Of a stretch of 64,000 bases of DNA, positions 13,588 to 24,300 are shown one piece after another. The DNA lies in the NCBI GenBank assembly GCA_029783825.1, contig JAREIK010002042.1:671126-735125 (forward strand). The letters are read 5' to 3'. The notes under the pieces were generated by a model. That model had not been told where the DNA came from, ran no database searches, and saw only the letters and a list, made by a program, of their open reading frames with translations. The DNA is from Sapria himalayana. Lineage: Eukaryota > Streptophyta > Magnoliopsida > Malpighiales > Rafflesiaceae. A program made the translations under genes and the position numbers. Positions within the stretch are counted from its first letter, which is position 1, and each line of letters begins with the position of its first letter.

Positions 13588-13639
13588 TTTTTTTGATAAA
13601 TAAACTTCACTATCAAAAAAAATTCTTTACATCTTAAGA

Positions 13640-16600
13640 CATAGTTAGACAATTACATTCTTTTTGGAAAACAATGTAAATTTCCACTTTAATCTTCCTA
13701 ACTATCCATTCTGTACTTTGAGATTTCTTTTCATATAATCTTTTGTTCCGTTCTTGCCAAATATGATAGGTTATAGCCGTAAAGCAAGCTTTTCATATCC
13801 TATTCCCTGGTGAGTCTTTGTCATATAGCAAGCTGAATTCTTTAAAACCGGCAGTTATTGTGCTGAAAATCCCAGTAATTCCTGACCAGTTTTTCATTTC
13901 TTCCAAGATGAACTTGGAGAACTCACATTCGAAAAACAAATGATTGAAGGTTTCAGTTTTGGGACAGAATTCACACTCGAGGTTTGGGTAGTATGAGAAG
14001 GCTTTATCTTTAGTTCTCAACTTGACGTGGCTTGCAATCCATAAGGTGATTGCATGTTTGGGGATAAAGCCTTTCGTCCCGATGGTTTTGTTCCAGGGTA
14101 CCATTTTCTTCAAGTAAAAATCAGCAAGGAAGTGATAGGCATTAGAGATTATCCTGCCGCTATTACCCCATGCAACCATGAGCTCCATATCACCTTCATT
14201 TGATCCCGCTTTGGAGAGAAGAGAGTCTCTGACTGTCAATATAGCTTTCCAAAATGGCGTGTCCCCTCTGGAGGTGGGGCAATCCCAAATTGAATAGGAA
14301 CTAAGGTAAAAATGGTGGATCCATTTAATCCAGAGAGAATCCTCTTTATTGTCAATCTGCCAAAGGTTTTTGACAAAGAAAGCCCTGTTCCAGAGAATGA
14401 TGTTTAGGATACCTAGGCCTCCCAGGTGTGTGGGGGAGCACACCTTGTCCCAACATACCTTAGGGGTATATCTGCCTGAAGAAGGACCACCCCATAAGAA
14501 TCTTCTACAAGCTCCCTCGATAGCATTAATTACGAAGGAAGGGAGTAAGAAAACCGAGAACCAATATCCCTCGATCCCTTGCATGACTGTACGTAATAGT
14601 TCTAATATGCCCGCCATTGAGAGGATTTTCCCAGCCCACTGATGTATGGCTGATATAATCTTAGCAAGCAGAGTAGAAATCTGAGAAGAGATTAGCCGGG
14701 TAGTGGAAAGTGGGACGTCGAGAATACAAACGGGAGGATCCCTTCCTAAAAACCAGAGCTTTCCAGAATTGCATTCTTGGTAATTAGATTAAATCCTCCA
14801 AAGAAGATATTCGATTTGGAGGAGTTTACATCTAGGCCCGAGGCCCTTGAGAAAGCGTTAATCGTATTGAAGATAATAGAGGTTGACGGAATATCACCGC
14901 GAGAGAAGATAATCAAGTCATCCGCATACATAAGGTGCGATATTTTGAAATGGTCGCATCTTGGATGAAAACGAAAAATCCGAGAGGAAGTATTGGAAAC
15001 AAGTAATCTCGAAAGATATTCCATACAAATGACAAAGAGGAAGGGGGAGATGGGGTCTCCTTGCCTGAGACCTCTTTTGCCCTTAAAGAAACCATGCAAT
15101 TGACCATTTACCACTACCGAAAAAGAAGTAGTGCTGATGCACTCATAGATGATGTCAATGAATGGAGTCGGAAAGTTAAGGGCATACAGCACCTCCACGA
15201 GAAAATCTCATTCCACCGTATCAAAAGCTTTCTGGATATCGATCTTGAAGAAGCAGCATGGAGAGATTCTTTTCCTCGTATATCTCTGGATTAGGCATTG
15301 GGCAAGAAGAAAATTGTCCGAGATAAGTCTCCCTTTGATAAAAGCTCCTTGAAAGGTGGTGATTAACCCACCCAATACCAATTTCAGCCGTGATGCAATC
15401 AATTTAGAGATGGTTTTGTAGATAACATTGCAACATGAGATGGGACGGTAATCTCTCACAGAGAAAGCATTGACTGATTTTGGAATTAAGGCACTATAAG
15501 CATGATTAATTTGCCTTAGTAATCTACCAGTATTAAAGAAATCTTTTATTGCCTTGGTTACATCTTCTCCAATATGCTTCCAGGCTGCTTTATAGAATTC
15601 AGCCGTAAACCCATCTGGGCCGGGGGATTTCGAATCCCCCGTAGAAAAGATGGACACTTTGATCTCTTCGGAGGAGAAGGTTAAAGAAAGCTGGCCATGG
15701 TCTGCGTTGGTGAGCGTCGGCCCATTTAGCAGCAGCCCCTCTTGGATGGGTAATCTATGCTTCGATGAGCCCAGTTATTCTTTGTAGAACGATAGGAAGG
15801 AATTAGCAATTTCTGATTTGGATGTAGAAGGATTACCATCAGCTTTGGTGATTATAACAATTTTACTTTTTTGAAGTTTAGAACTTGTCAAAGCTAGAAG
15901 AATTTGCTACATCTGTCGCTGTTTTTCAGATAATTTATCTTTGCTTTCTGCCTCAAGAAGGAGAGCTCATTTTCTTTCAGCTTCCTTAAGTTAAATTTTA
16001 ATTGAATTTCCTCCTCCTTTAGAGTAGGATTCGGACAGAAGAACAGTTTCGACTGAATGGCAGTTAGAGCTTCTCTGGCAAGAGAGACTCTAGTGCTAAT
16101 GTGGCCAAAGGTTTCTCATTTAATTTCATAAGAGGAGCCTTCAGCAGCTTTAACTTTGATGCTATTTGGAACATGGTGGAATCAAAGATCTTTGTATTCC
16201 ACACATCATCAAGAAGCGGGAAGAAATCATCGTGAGAAATCCACATGTTATAGAATTTTAAGGGGACAAGTCTTCCTTTATCCGCAAGCTCAGTGGATAA
16301 AAGCATTAGGGAATGATCAGAGAAGACTCCTGGAGTCATAGACCTTACATGGCTGTCCAATTGTAGTTTCGCCCAATCCCGGTTGGCCATTGCTCAATCA
16401 AGCTTGCTTGATACTCTCCCATTGGTCCAAGAGAAATGTTCCCCTGAGTAAGGGATGTCCTCCATGCCAAGCTTAGTAACGCAATCGAGAGTATCCTGGC
16501 ACTCATAGTTTGTGATAACTTAGCCCCCAACTCTATCCAGACCAGACAGTGGGGAATTGAAATCCCCGATAAGAATCCAGGGGGAGGAGCAAAGCCCTTT

Positions 16601-16981
16601 TATATCCACTAGGCTTTCCCAAAGGCATCTTCTGCTGATGACCGAGTGGAGGCGGTATATAAATGATAAATGAAAGGAGACCCCTTTCTCAATATCGGTA
16701 ACATGGAACATCATGTGCTGGGAAGTACAGATAAGGTTGAGGACCGTGGCTGTTCGGGAGTCCCATAAAACTAACATTCTTCCATATCTATAGCATGAGA
16801 AATTATCTATTGAATTGAGCCCTTTGTACTTTGATTTAATAAGCCAAGCAAGCTTTACTTGAGTAAATTTCGCTTCTGCAATGACGAATATGTCGATTGA
16901 GTGAGCTTTAAAGAGTCGGGAAACTTCATTGTGTTTGAAGGGGCAATTGAAACCCCTTAAATTCCAGAAAGCAATCTTCAT
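13640..16981 (-). pseudogene. LINE ORF2: endonuclease and reverse transcriptase, broken
   Basis: This would be the L1-type polyprotein for target-primed reverse transcription. The start at 16981 opens with MKIAFWNLRGFN, the first endonuclease (EEP) motif; GDFN follows near 16540 and SDHS, the catalytic-His motif, near 16320. The reverse transcriptase (about 15657-14746) has SPGPDGF, RPISCCNVIYKTISK, KIDIQKAFDTV (motif A), GLRQGDPISP (motif B) and YADDLIIF (motif C). The 14617-13793 part has PKHAITLWIA and the CEFC-HLFFEC zinc-binding pattern of zf-RVT, and about 13790-13640 ends with YHIWQERNKRLYEKK. No RNase H domain is seen. Lesions include a stop after the GDFN region, a TGG-to-TGA-type stop right after motif A (15207-15205), and a stop plus frameshift near 14740-14620. 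Polymerase residues are kept but the frame is not, so it is non-functional. Confidence 0.9.
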
Positions 16982-17448
16982 TTACAAGTGTTTTTAGAAA
17001 ACCCCTTCTTTACTTTAGAAAGATAAGCCAAATAACGTATGGTTCTATCGTTTACCAACGAGAGAGCCAAGTTGCAGGCCCCATGTTCAAATAGAGCCAC
17101 CAGCCATGATTTCACCTCCAAGAACCATTGCCGATGTGAGTGACTAGGCCTCATACAGGCAAATTGTATGGAGGCTTCAAACCCGAGAGCAGCAACAGCC
17201 CTATAACCCACCCGCCTGGGGCCAGTGTGACAATACAATATTAGAACTTCAGTGCGACGCAGCCCAAATCTTTTTAAGCCCGAGGTAGACAGACCATTTA
17301 CACAGGGGTGGTCTTTCACGCTCAAACCTTGTGTGACAGCCCTTCTCCAACCCTTACAAATAATAACTACCCTGACAAATGGCCCCTTCTCTTCATATGA
17401 GAGACATGCACAGAAGCAATGTACATCTAACCAGTAGCACAAATTCAA
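16978..17448 (-). CDS. Open frame in the LINE ORF1-ORF2 spacer, overlapping the ORF2 start
   Basis: This 156-codon frame ends exactly at ORF2: its TGA stop and the ORF2 ATG share the bases ATGA (16981-16978). The protein is Cys- and Arg-containing (for example GLRRTEVLILYCHTGPRR and LAYLSKVKKGF) and matches no domain I recognise. It could be chance openness of a GC-richer spacer, or a real small frame allowing termination-reinitiation into ORF2. There is no homology evidence either way. Confidence 0.3.
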   Translation of the reverse strand: MNLCYWLDVHCFCACLSYEEKGPFVRVVIICKGWRRAVTQGLSVKDHPCVNGLSTSGLKRFGLRRTEVLILYCHTGPRRVGYRAVAALGFEASIQFACMRPSHSHRQWFLEVKSWLVALFEHGACNLALSLVNDRTIRYLAYLSKVKKGFSKNTCK

Positions 17449-17774
17449 AGTGCCTGCGGCTATTGGCTTACTTTTGGGACTTGCAATTTGACCCAGACTT
17501 TTAATATAAAATCTAGGCAGCCGTATTTTGTTTTCCTTTTACATACCGTACACTTTGACTCACTCCATGCCATGCCTAGAGGTGCCCACACCTCTTCCAA
17601 AAACCCCTTTATCAAGTGCGCAAGGAGGGGATGGAAACCCCTCCTTTTCCAACCTCCAAAACTCCAACATAAACATCCCACAGAGCCATAAAAAAACATA
17701 ACAAAGAACTAGCAAAAATAAAGTCTTTATGCATTACCCCTTTTTGACCATGGGAGGGGCAACCCATATTCCTT
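17449..17774 (-). other. LINE ORF1-ORF2 spacer
   Basis: Part of the 0.8-kb spacer between ORF1 and ORF2. A 79-codon frame (17699-17460) is open but has no motif I recognise. Confidence 0.4.
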
Positions 17775-19552
17775 TTATGCTGGACCATGGGGGGCACCCC
17801 CCTTGAATGTTTGCTCTTTGGGGCGAACTTTATTCCTGAGGTTTAGAGACGGACCTTCTCTAGTGCTCATATCTTTCTTTTTCCACCGAACTTTGACAAT
17901 TGTGAAGTTCTCCAATTCTTCCTCCGGCTTGTACGGCACCTTTTCCATATCTTTTTGGCCACCTTCCAATTCACCATTAGGTTGCTGTACTTCTTCTAAA
18001 GAAGAAGGCTTTACCCCATTTCCTGCTGCATTTGGAGTGGAGTGATCCAGGCATACATCTTGACTTTTGTCACCCTCTAAGTTGGTTTTCGGTTCTGACT
18101 CCTCGGTGCAAGGAAGAGGGAGGTAAATAGGGGCCCCACTAGCCTTTTCACCTTCGTCTTGATGTTCCGACAAGCAGCTAGGGAATGGCCAAAAATGGAA
18201 CAATGATTGCAAAAAAGAGGGTTCTCATATGATACAGGTTGTATGATTTTAGAGCCATCAGGAAACTCCAAATCAATTTCATCAATTAACTTACCTCCAA
18301 TATCAATCTCCACGAGGACTCTAGCATATGCTATCTTCGAGATACTAGCCGTTAACTTGTCCATGTGCAAGGGGCACCCGATGCAACTAGCAGTTTTACT
18401 AAGGCCTATGGGATTCCATAGATGTAATGGGAAATTTGGCAATTTAACCCAAATGGGAATCTTGGCCATTTCTTTTAGGCCATAGTGGAAGCCTATAGGT
18501 AATGGCTTAACATATAATGGTCGGCCATAAACCAAGAACAGGCCTGCCTTGAGAATACGGTCACTTTCCTCAGGGCTTCCAAATCTAAAGACGAGCCAAC
18601 CACTGGGATGTTGGATGATTTGTGGGGATAAATTCCATTGGCCTTCCATAAACTTCTTTAACAGCAGGTGGTCGGGGCTTTTTGTAATGAAATAGACGAC
18701 TAAACAGTTTTTCTAGTGTTCATGGAGCAAGTCTTTCTCAACAAAAACAGTGCTACCTGGCTATGAGGGAGGTATGTATTCAAGCTTTGAGGTATTGGCT
18801 AACGCTCTATTGCCTGCAAAAAGGCTACTCCAGGGGGCCTTAGTTTTGCCAAAGGTTTTGAGTGGGGCTTTATCTGCCTTGTCTTCAGCAGAACCAAGAG
18901 AGCTTACATTAGGGTTCTCAAGGATATCAGTCCCTGCTAGGGGCTTATCCGAATCAGGAGTAGTGTGTGCATTGACCAAAGGGGAATCCTTAGGAAGAGG
19001 CTCAACAGTGGCTCTCGAAGAGCCATTGATGCTGTTAGAGAGACTAGTGGAACTAGAGTTTCCATTAGGAGTGGGAAAAATACAAGTATCTCTACTAATC
19101 GATAAATCCACTCTAAGACTAGAGTGTTCACCACTGTATGTGCTCGGCAACTTCTCATATGAGGAGTCGTTCGAAGAGCTGGGGGTCGAGTGCGAAATTT
19201 CAAGGCTCGACATGTTTTTACTAAATGCATATGTACCAGGATCATTAATTGGAACCTGTGTAGGCTGAGTATGGCCATTAACATCAATTTGTTGAGAATC
19301 CGAGGTGCGAGGAGCATGAGAATTAATGGGAATAATGATCGGGAGCTTACCGTATATCACCTTCCGGTAGTCACCATCTTCAATAATTATCTCGGTAGCG
19401 CTAGAGTCATCTTCGGAAAAGAGGATGAGGCGCCTTTGAATTCTATTCGGGGGTTCAATCGCTCGAGTAGAAGACTCGAATTCGGAGGGGGCAACCAGAG
19501 AACTTCGGCTCATTTCAACAATTAGGTTAGGGATGTCGGGCGGTCCCGACAT
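17775..19552 (-). pseudogene. LINE ORF1 (DUF4283-like, CCHC zinc knuckle), broken
   Basis: An RNA-binding, gag-like chaperone protein. From 19552 (MSGPPDIPNLIVEMS) a Ser/Thr/Pro-rich N-terminal region runs to a stop at 18763-18761; the same frame continues through a second stop into the conserved core at 18649-18077. The core has GWLVFRFGSPEESDRIL and PIWVKLPNFPLHLWN, typical of plant LINE DUF4283 proteins, then CNHCSIFGHSLAAC, a C-X2-C-X4-H-X4-C knuckle. A frameshift near 18150 moves the acidic and lysine-rich tail (ENFTIVKVRWKKKDMSTREG) into another frame, ending at 17775. Two in-frame stops and one frameshift make it non-functional. Confidence 0.85.
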
Positions 19553-19734
19553 AGCTTATAAATTAGGGGAAGACGGAAAGTTAACTTCTAGTTAACAGAA
19601 CCATTTCCTTCACCATTCCAAGCATGCGAGGCTATGGAGTCGAGAACCAGGGGGATATTAGGGCAGAATCGGGGAGAGGAAGGAGAGAGAGATTGGAGAG
19701 GAAGGTGTAGGCATGAATTAGCTTATAAATTAGG
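19552..19734 (-). promoter_or_regulatory. LINE 5' untranslated/promoter region with a 16-bp direct repeat
   Basis: Upstream of ORF1. The word TAGCTTATAAATTAGG occurs at 19552-19567 and again at 19719-19734, bracketing a leader that is GA-rich on the plus strand. Full-length LINEs hold an internal promoter here. The repeat suggests a short tandem or template-switch duplication at the 5' end. Confidence 0.5.
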
Positions 19735-19771
19735 CTGATAGATAGTTAGACATATAGATATGCACATTGAT
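19735..19771. repeat. Short GATA-array remnant between the LINE and a CACTA end
   Basis: The words GATAGATAG and CATATAGATATG keep the polarity of the left array. Between the two insertions only about 37 bp survives. Confidence 0.75.
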
Positions 19772-21100
19772 AACTACAAAAAAATATCTATTTAGCTAAG
19801 GAAATGCATAAATTTTTTAGATAATTAGCTAGGGATTAGCTAAGGTATAACAATGGATTTTTGATTTTATAATAAATTAAAATTTTGTGATGGATTAGTG
19901 ATGGAAATGTTCGAATGAAAATCTTCCATCGCTAAAATTATCGTAGATATTCGCTCAAAGAAAAGATGGAAATTTAGCGACTGGATTAGAGATGGAATAT
20001 TCCTAGCTAATTAGAACTAGAAATAACCCATCGTTAAATAATTATCTAAATTTATTTTTTATGATTTTATATATAATTGAAAGCGATTATTCCTTAAATA
20101 TTTATTTTCTCAAAATATATGCATTTAGTTATGGATTTTTCCTTATCTATTTGGGTTAATGATAATTTCCATCGCTAATCTTTAATGATTTAATTTTTTT
20201 AAGAATTATTTATTTTAATATTTTATCTAATTTTTTATATCAAAGGTATGTCATGGTCTATAGATGCGCAATCCTTGAAAGACACAATCTCTTCATATAA
20301 TAATAAAAATATATGTTATAAATTAAAAAATTAATAAATATATAAATACGACTAAAAATTTATATTAAATTAGACTAAAATTACTATTTTTTTATTATAA
20401 ATTAATTAAAAATTATACAAAATTTTTTGCTGAAATTTTTAATTATGATATTTAAATATTTGTATTAAAAAACATTATATAATTTATTATATTATTATAA
20501 TAATTTTTAAAATATTTTAATTAATATATAAACATAAATAAAAATAACTACTAATAAAAAGTTAAATTAAACAATTATTTGATTAAATATGAAAATTTAT
20601 AAAAATTTATGAATTAATGAATAAACAAGTAAATATTTATATTTATTAAAGTAAAAAGATATTTTTATGATTATAAGAATTTTTTAAATATATAATGACT
20701 AAAAGATTTGAAATTTTTGAATTATAAAAAAAATTCAAATTTTTCATAAAGTTAAAAAAAAAAAGTTGATATTTAAAGATTAATACATAGATATTTTAAT
20801 TACATCAAAAAATTTTGATAATTTAAAAAATAAATATTTCAGTGTGGTTATTAAATGAACACTTAAATTATTCAAATTTATAATGACTAAAAGATTCAAA
20901 TATTATGACTTTATAATTATTCCTATTATATTAATAAAAAATAAATTGAATTTTTATAAATTTATAACCATTATATATATATATATATATGAAATACTTT
21001 ATTATTATATATTATTATTTTATTTATTAATGAAATAATATCATTTATGGTTAAATAAAAATCTATTTTATTTTTTTTATTTAAATTATTTATTTTTTAT
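19772..21100. repeat. Long terminal (inverted) repeat region of the CACTA block
   Basis: This region is an imperfect inverted counterpart of about 59960-61548. Matched landmarks include the terminus, the CTAGGGATTAGCTA motifs, the CTATAGATG box near 20250 and the TAACCATTATAT patch near 20970, which pairs with the region near 60050. It is homologous also to 33171-34150 and, inverted, to 54800-56413. AT-rich, no gene. Confidence 0.65.
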
Positions 21101-21369
21101 AATTTTAGTTTACTTTTATATTTTTGTATCTTTATTTTCTATTTATTTATATCCAATTTTGTATTTATAGTTTCCTTGTCAATAAATGGTCAGTCTAAAC
21201 TTTTTTCTCTTACTAACTAAATTTTTAGGGTTTTATCTATTTCAAATACAATTTGTTTGCATATTGTTTTCTGCTTCTGTAACTTAAAAAAAAATTATGC
21301 TTAATGTTTTTTCCTTTTGTAACTTAAGAAAAAATAAACTTAATGTTTATCAGTTCTATTTATGTTGTC

Positions 21370-23410
21370 TTCAAAAAAATTATAAACAGGTAATATTATA
21401 TATAAACTGTTATACTTTTATATAATCATATGATATTATATATAAAAGTCTATACTATAATATATATAATCGTATTACATTATAAATAAACACTGATGTG
21501 TTTATGTGAACTTATAATGTTATATATAAATATTTATACATATGTATTAATGTTTATAAATATCTATACAACATTAACATAAAACTATTCATTTATATAA
21601 TTTTATATATAACAATTATATAACATATAAAATGTATATATATATTTGTAAATATTTATTAACATATTAATTTTTATATAAATATATAATATTTATAATG
21701 TTTATATAAATGTGATATATATATTATTTAAAATGTATAAAAGTGTTACATATATATAATTATATATAAATAACATTTATAAAAATATTTAATAACAAAT
21801 ATTATATTTAAACACTTGTATAATTATATAATCATATGCCATTATATATAAAAGTATTTATATATATATTTATTATTTTGTAAACTAATTTTATAAATAT
21901 ATTTATTACTAGACAAAACTATTTTTTTAACTATATAATAATTTATAACTATATGTATAATTCTATATAACTATATTTCTAACAAAACATACTATATGTA
22001 TAATAATATATAACTATATATAATTGTATTTTTTAAAATGTATAACTATAAAAATGTTACATATAATTATATCTTTAACTACATATACAAATATATTTAT
22101 ATGTGAATAACTATATATAAATATTTGTATAACTATGTAACACTCTAAAATTAAATATAACTATATTTGTAACTATGTATACATATATGTATTCATATAA
22201 TTAAATCTATATATTTGTTTATAATGTTGTATACATTTATGTATAACTACTTATATCTACTTGTATGAATATATCTATATATAACTATATGTTTAACTAT
22301 ATATAACTCTATTTTTAACTATATATACTATAGGTATAAGAACATATAACTATAAATAATTGTGTTTGACAATATGTATAACTAAAAAAATAGTATACAT
22401 AAATATATATATATATATAACAACATATATTCAATATACATTTTATATATTAGTATATAAAAATGTATTTTACTATTTCTATACCTATACATAACTATAT
22501 GTATAAATAAATAAAATTAAAAGAAAAAATCTATATACCTACATGTATAAATATAAGTATAACTATATGTGTAAATATATGTAAAACCACATGTAATTAT
22601 ATTTATAATTATATGTATAACAACATACAACATTATGTTTAACTACATGTGTATAACTATATATAAATATATGTATTACTATGTAACACATTATATAATT
22701 AAATATAACTCTATTTGTAATTATGTATATATATAAGTAAATCAATATATTTGTTTATAACATTGTATACATTTATGTATAACTACATATACTACTTGTA
22801 TGAATATATCTATATATAACTATATGTTTATCTATATATGACTCTATTTTTAACTATATATACTATAATTATAATAACATATAACGATAAATAATTGTCT
22901 TTGACTACCTGTATAACTATAAAAATAGTATACATAACTTTATTTAAATATATAATTAACAACATATATTTAATATACATATTAATATATTTGTATATAA
23001 AACTATATTTTATTATATCTATACATATAGACACATATATGTGTGCATATATAAATTTATATGAAAAAATATATATACCTACATGTATAAATATAAGTAT
23101 AACTATATGTGTAACTATATGTATAACAACATGTAACTATATTTATAATTACTATATAACAACATACAACATTACATTTAACTACATGTGTATAACTATG
23201 CAACACTTTATATAATAAAATATAACTATATTTGTAACTATGCATACGTATATGTAAATCTACATATTTGGTTATAACTTTGTATATATTTATGTATAAC
23301 TACATATAACTACTTGTATGAATATATCTATATATAACTATATGTTTAACTATATCTAACTATTTATAACTACATATACTAGTTATATAATAACATATAA
23401 TTATAAATGA
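21370..23410. repeat. AT-rich higher-order tandem array, unit about 0.53 kb
   Basis: The base words are TATAACTATATG-like. A longer unit beginning ATATTTGTTTATAA recurs near 22200, 22745 and 23262 (spacings about 545 and 520 bp); all three share the stretch GTATGAATATATCTATATA. The same array in inverted orientation is at 47390-49750. Open frames in this tract (for example 22563-23245 on both strands) are artefacts. Confidence 0.75.
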
Positions 23411-23690
23411 GATATTACTAATTTGTTGCACTAACTTGAAATTAAATGGCAAAAGATATAATATCAAATATCTAAGCACATAGCATTGGTTCGATATAGT
23501 ATACTGTTGAAATAAGTGTATTACTCTTACCTAATCCCATCCCTTGGGCCTCTGGCTCATATATGAACTTATGTCTGATAAAAGATGTAATATATGATAG
23601 GTTTGTATAGAAGAAATATGTTTGTTCTTTTTTGTATTTCATCATTCTAACACTACATTCTCTATTTGTCTTTCTCCCTCTATCATTCTT
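23411..23690. other. Unique CACTA segment upstream of the pyrimidine tract
   Basis: Non-repetitive DNA that includes CTTGGGCCTCTGGCTCATATATGAA. It recurs inverted near 47160-47330, which confirms that the two regions are copies of one element. A promoter or leader of the transposase gene is likely. Confidence 0.45.
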
Positions 23691-23840
23691 TCTGTGTCAG
23701 TCTCTCTCCCTCTTTTTCTTTATGTGTCACACACACTCTCTCTTTCTCTCTCTCTCTCTCTCTTGCTATTTTCTTTCTTGCACTATTTCTTTTTTGCTTT
23801 TTCTTTTTCTCTCTCCCTCTCCCTCCCTTTATCTCTTCCT

Positions 23841-23872
<32 letters not shown>

Positions 23873-23935
23873 CTCTCTCTCTCTCTTCCACATTTCTCTC
23901 TCTTTCTATCCCTCCTTTCTCTCTCTCAACAAAGA
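23691..23935. repeat. (CT)n pyrimidine tract
   Basis: CTCTCTCT runs broken by TTTC and CCTT. It lies directly before transposase-derived coding sequence and corresponds to the much longer purine tract at 46153-47095 of the inverted copy. The overlapping Ser/Leu/Phe-rich frames at 23622-23976 are artefacts. Confidence 0.9.
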
Positions 23936-24158
23936 AGTGCAAACATAACTATTGTACCAGCATTCTAAGAAGATGACATAAATAATATTGACCATGTGCA
24001 TGTAGATGATGATCTAGTAAATTTATGTGACTCAAATAGTGGCCTAATAGAAATTGATGATGATCAATTTCTATCTGAAGATGAGTTGGAACTTCCATTA
24101 GAATCAGACGAAATTTCAGAAGATCAATTAGAGAATGATAATTATGCCGATAATTAAA
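23924..24158 (+). pseudogene. TNP2-like transposase, C-terminal remnant
   Basis: Begins with the codons for LNKEVQT. After a frameshift it reads DIDHVHVDDDLVNLCDSN, then GLIEIDDDQFLSEDELELP and an acidic end, NDNYADN-stop. The same C-terminal tail follows the DUF4216-like part of the TNP2 pseudogene on the minus strand at 44141-43985. The rest of the gene has been deleted up to the CT tract. Identification rests on that internal comparison and on the typical acidic DD/DE-rich C-terminus of plant TNP2 proteins. Confidence 0.6.
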
Positions 24159-24300
24159 TTGGTATATTTGTATTATAATATTAAACTATCAAAAACTTTG
24201 TTTATTTTGATGAAATCTATTGGTGTGTTTTATTATAAAATGCATGGTTATTCATCATATCTATATTATTCGTTCTATGTTTTTATTTTTTGTATAGTAG

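Larger units (their letters stand above)
13588..19734 (-). mobile_element. L1-type plant LINE, nearly full length, inactivated
   Basis: About 6.1 kb on the minus strand in the order: 5' untranslated region with GA-rich leader, ORF1 (DUF4283-like plus CCHC knuckle), a spacer with an open frame, ORF2 (endonuclease, reverse transcriptase, zf-RVT), and a short tail ending in seven A residues (plus-strand T-run 13588-13594). Both sides are GATA array, so a target duplication cannot be told from the repeat. Multiple stops and frameshifts are present, but the ORFs are still readable, suggesting moderate age. Confidence 0.9.

Noticed and set aside
14349..15352. Plus-strand frames inside the LINE
   Set aside because: Shadows of the minus-strand reverse transcriptase ORF2.
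13570..19771. A target-site duplication for the LINE
   Set aside because: Both flanks are GATA/TA repeat, so short matches are expected by chance and no unique duplication can be claimed.
22563..23245. Ile/Tyr-rich frames on both strands
   Set aside because: AT tandem array; both strands are open by composition and nothing is conserved.
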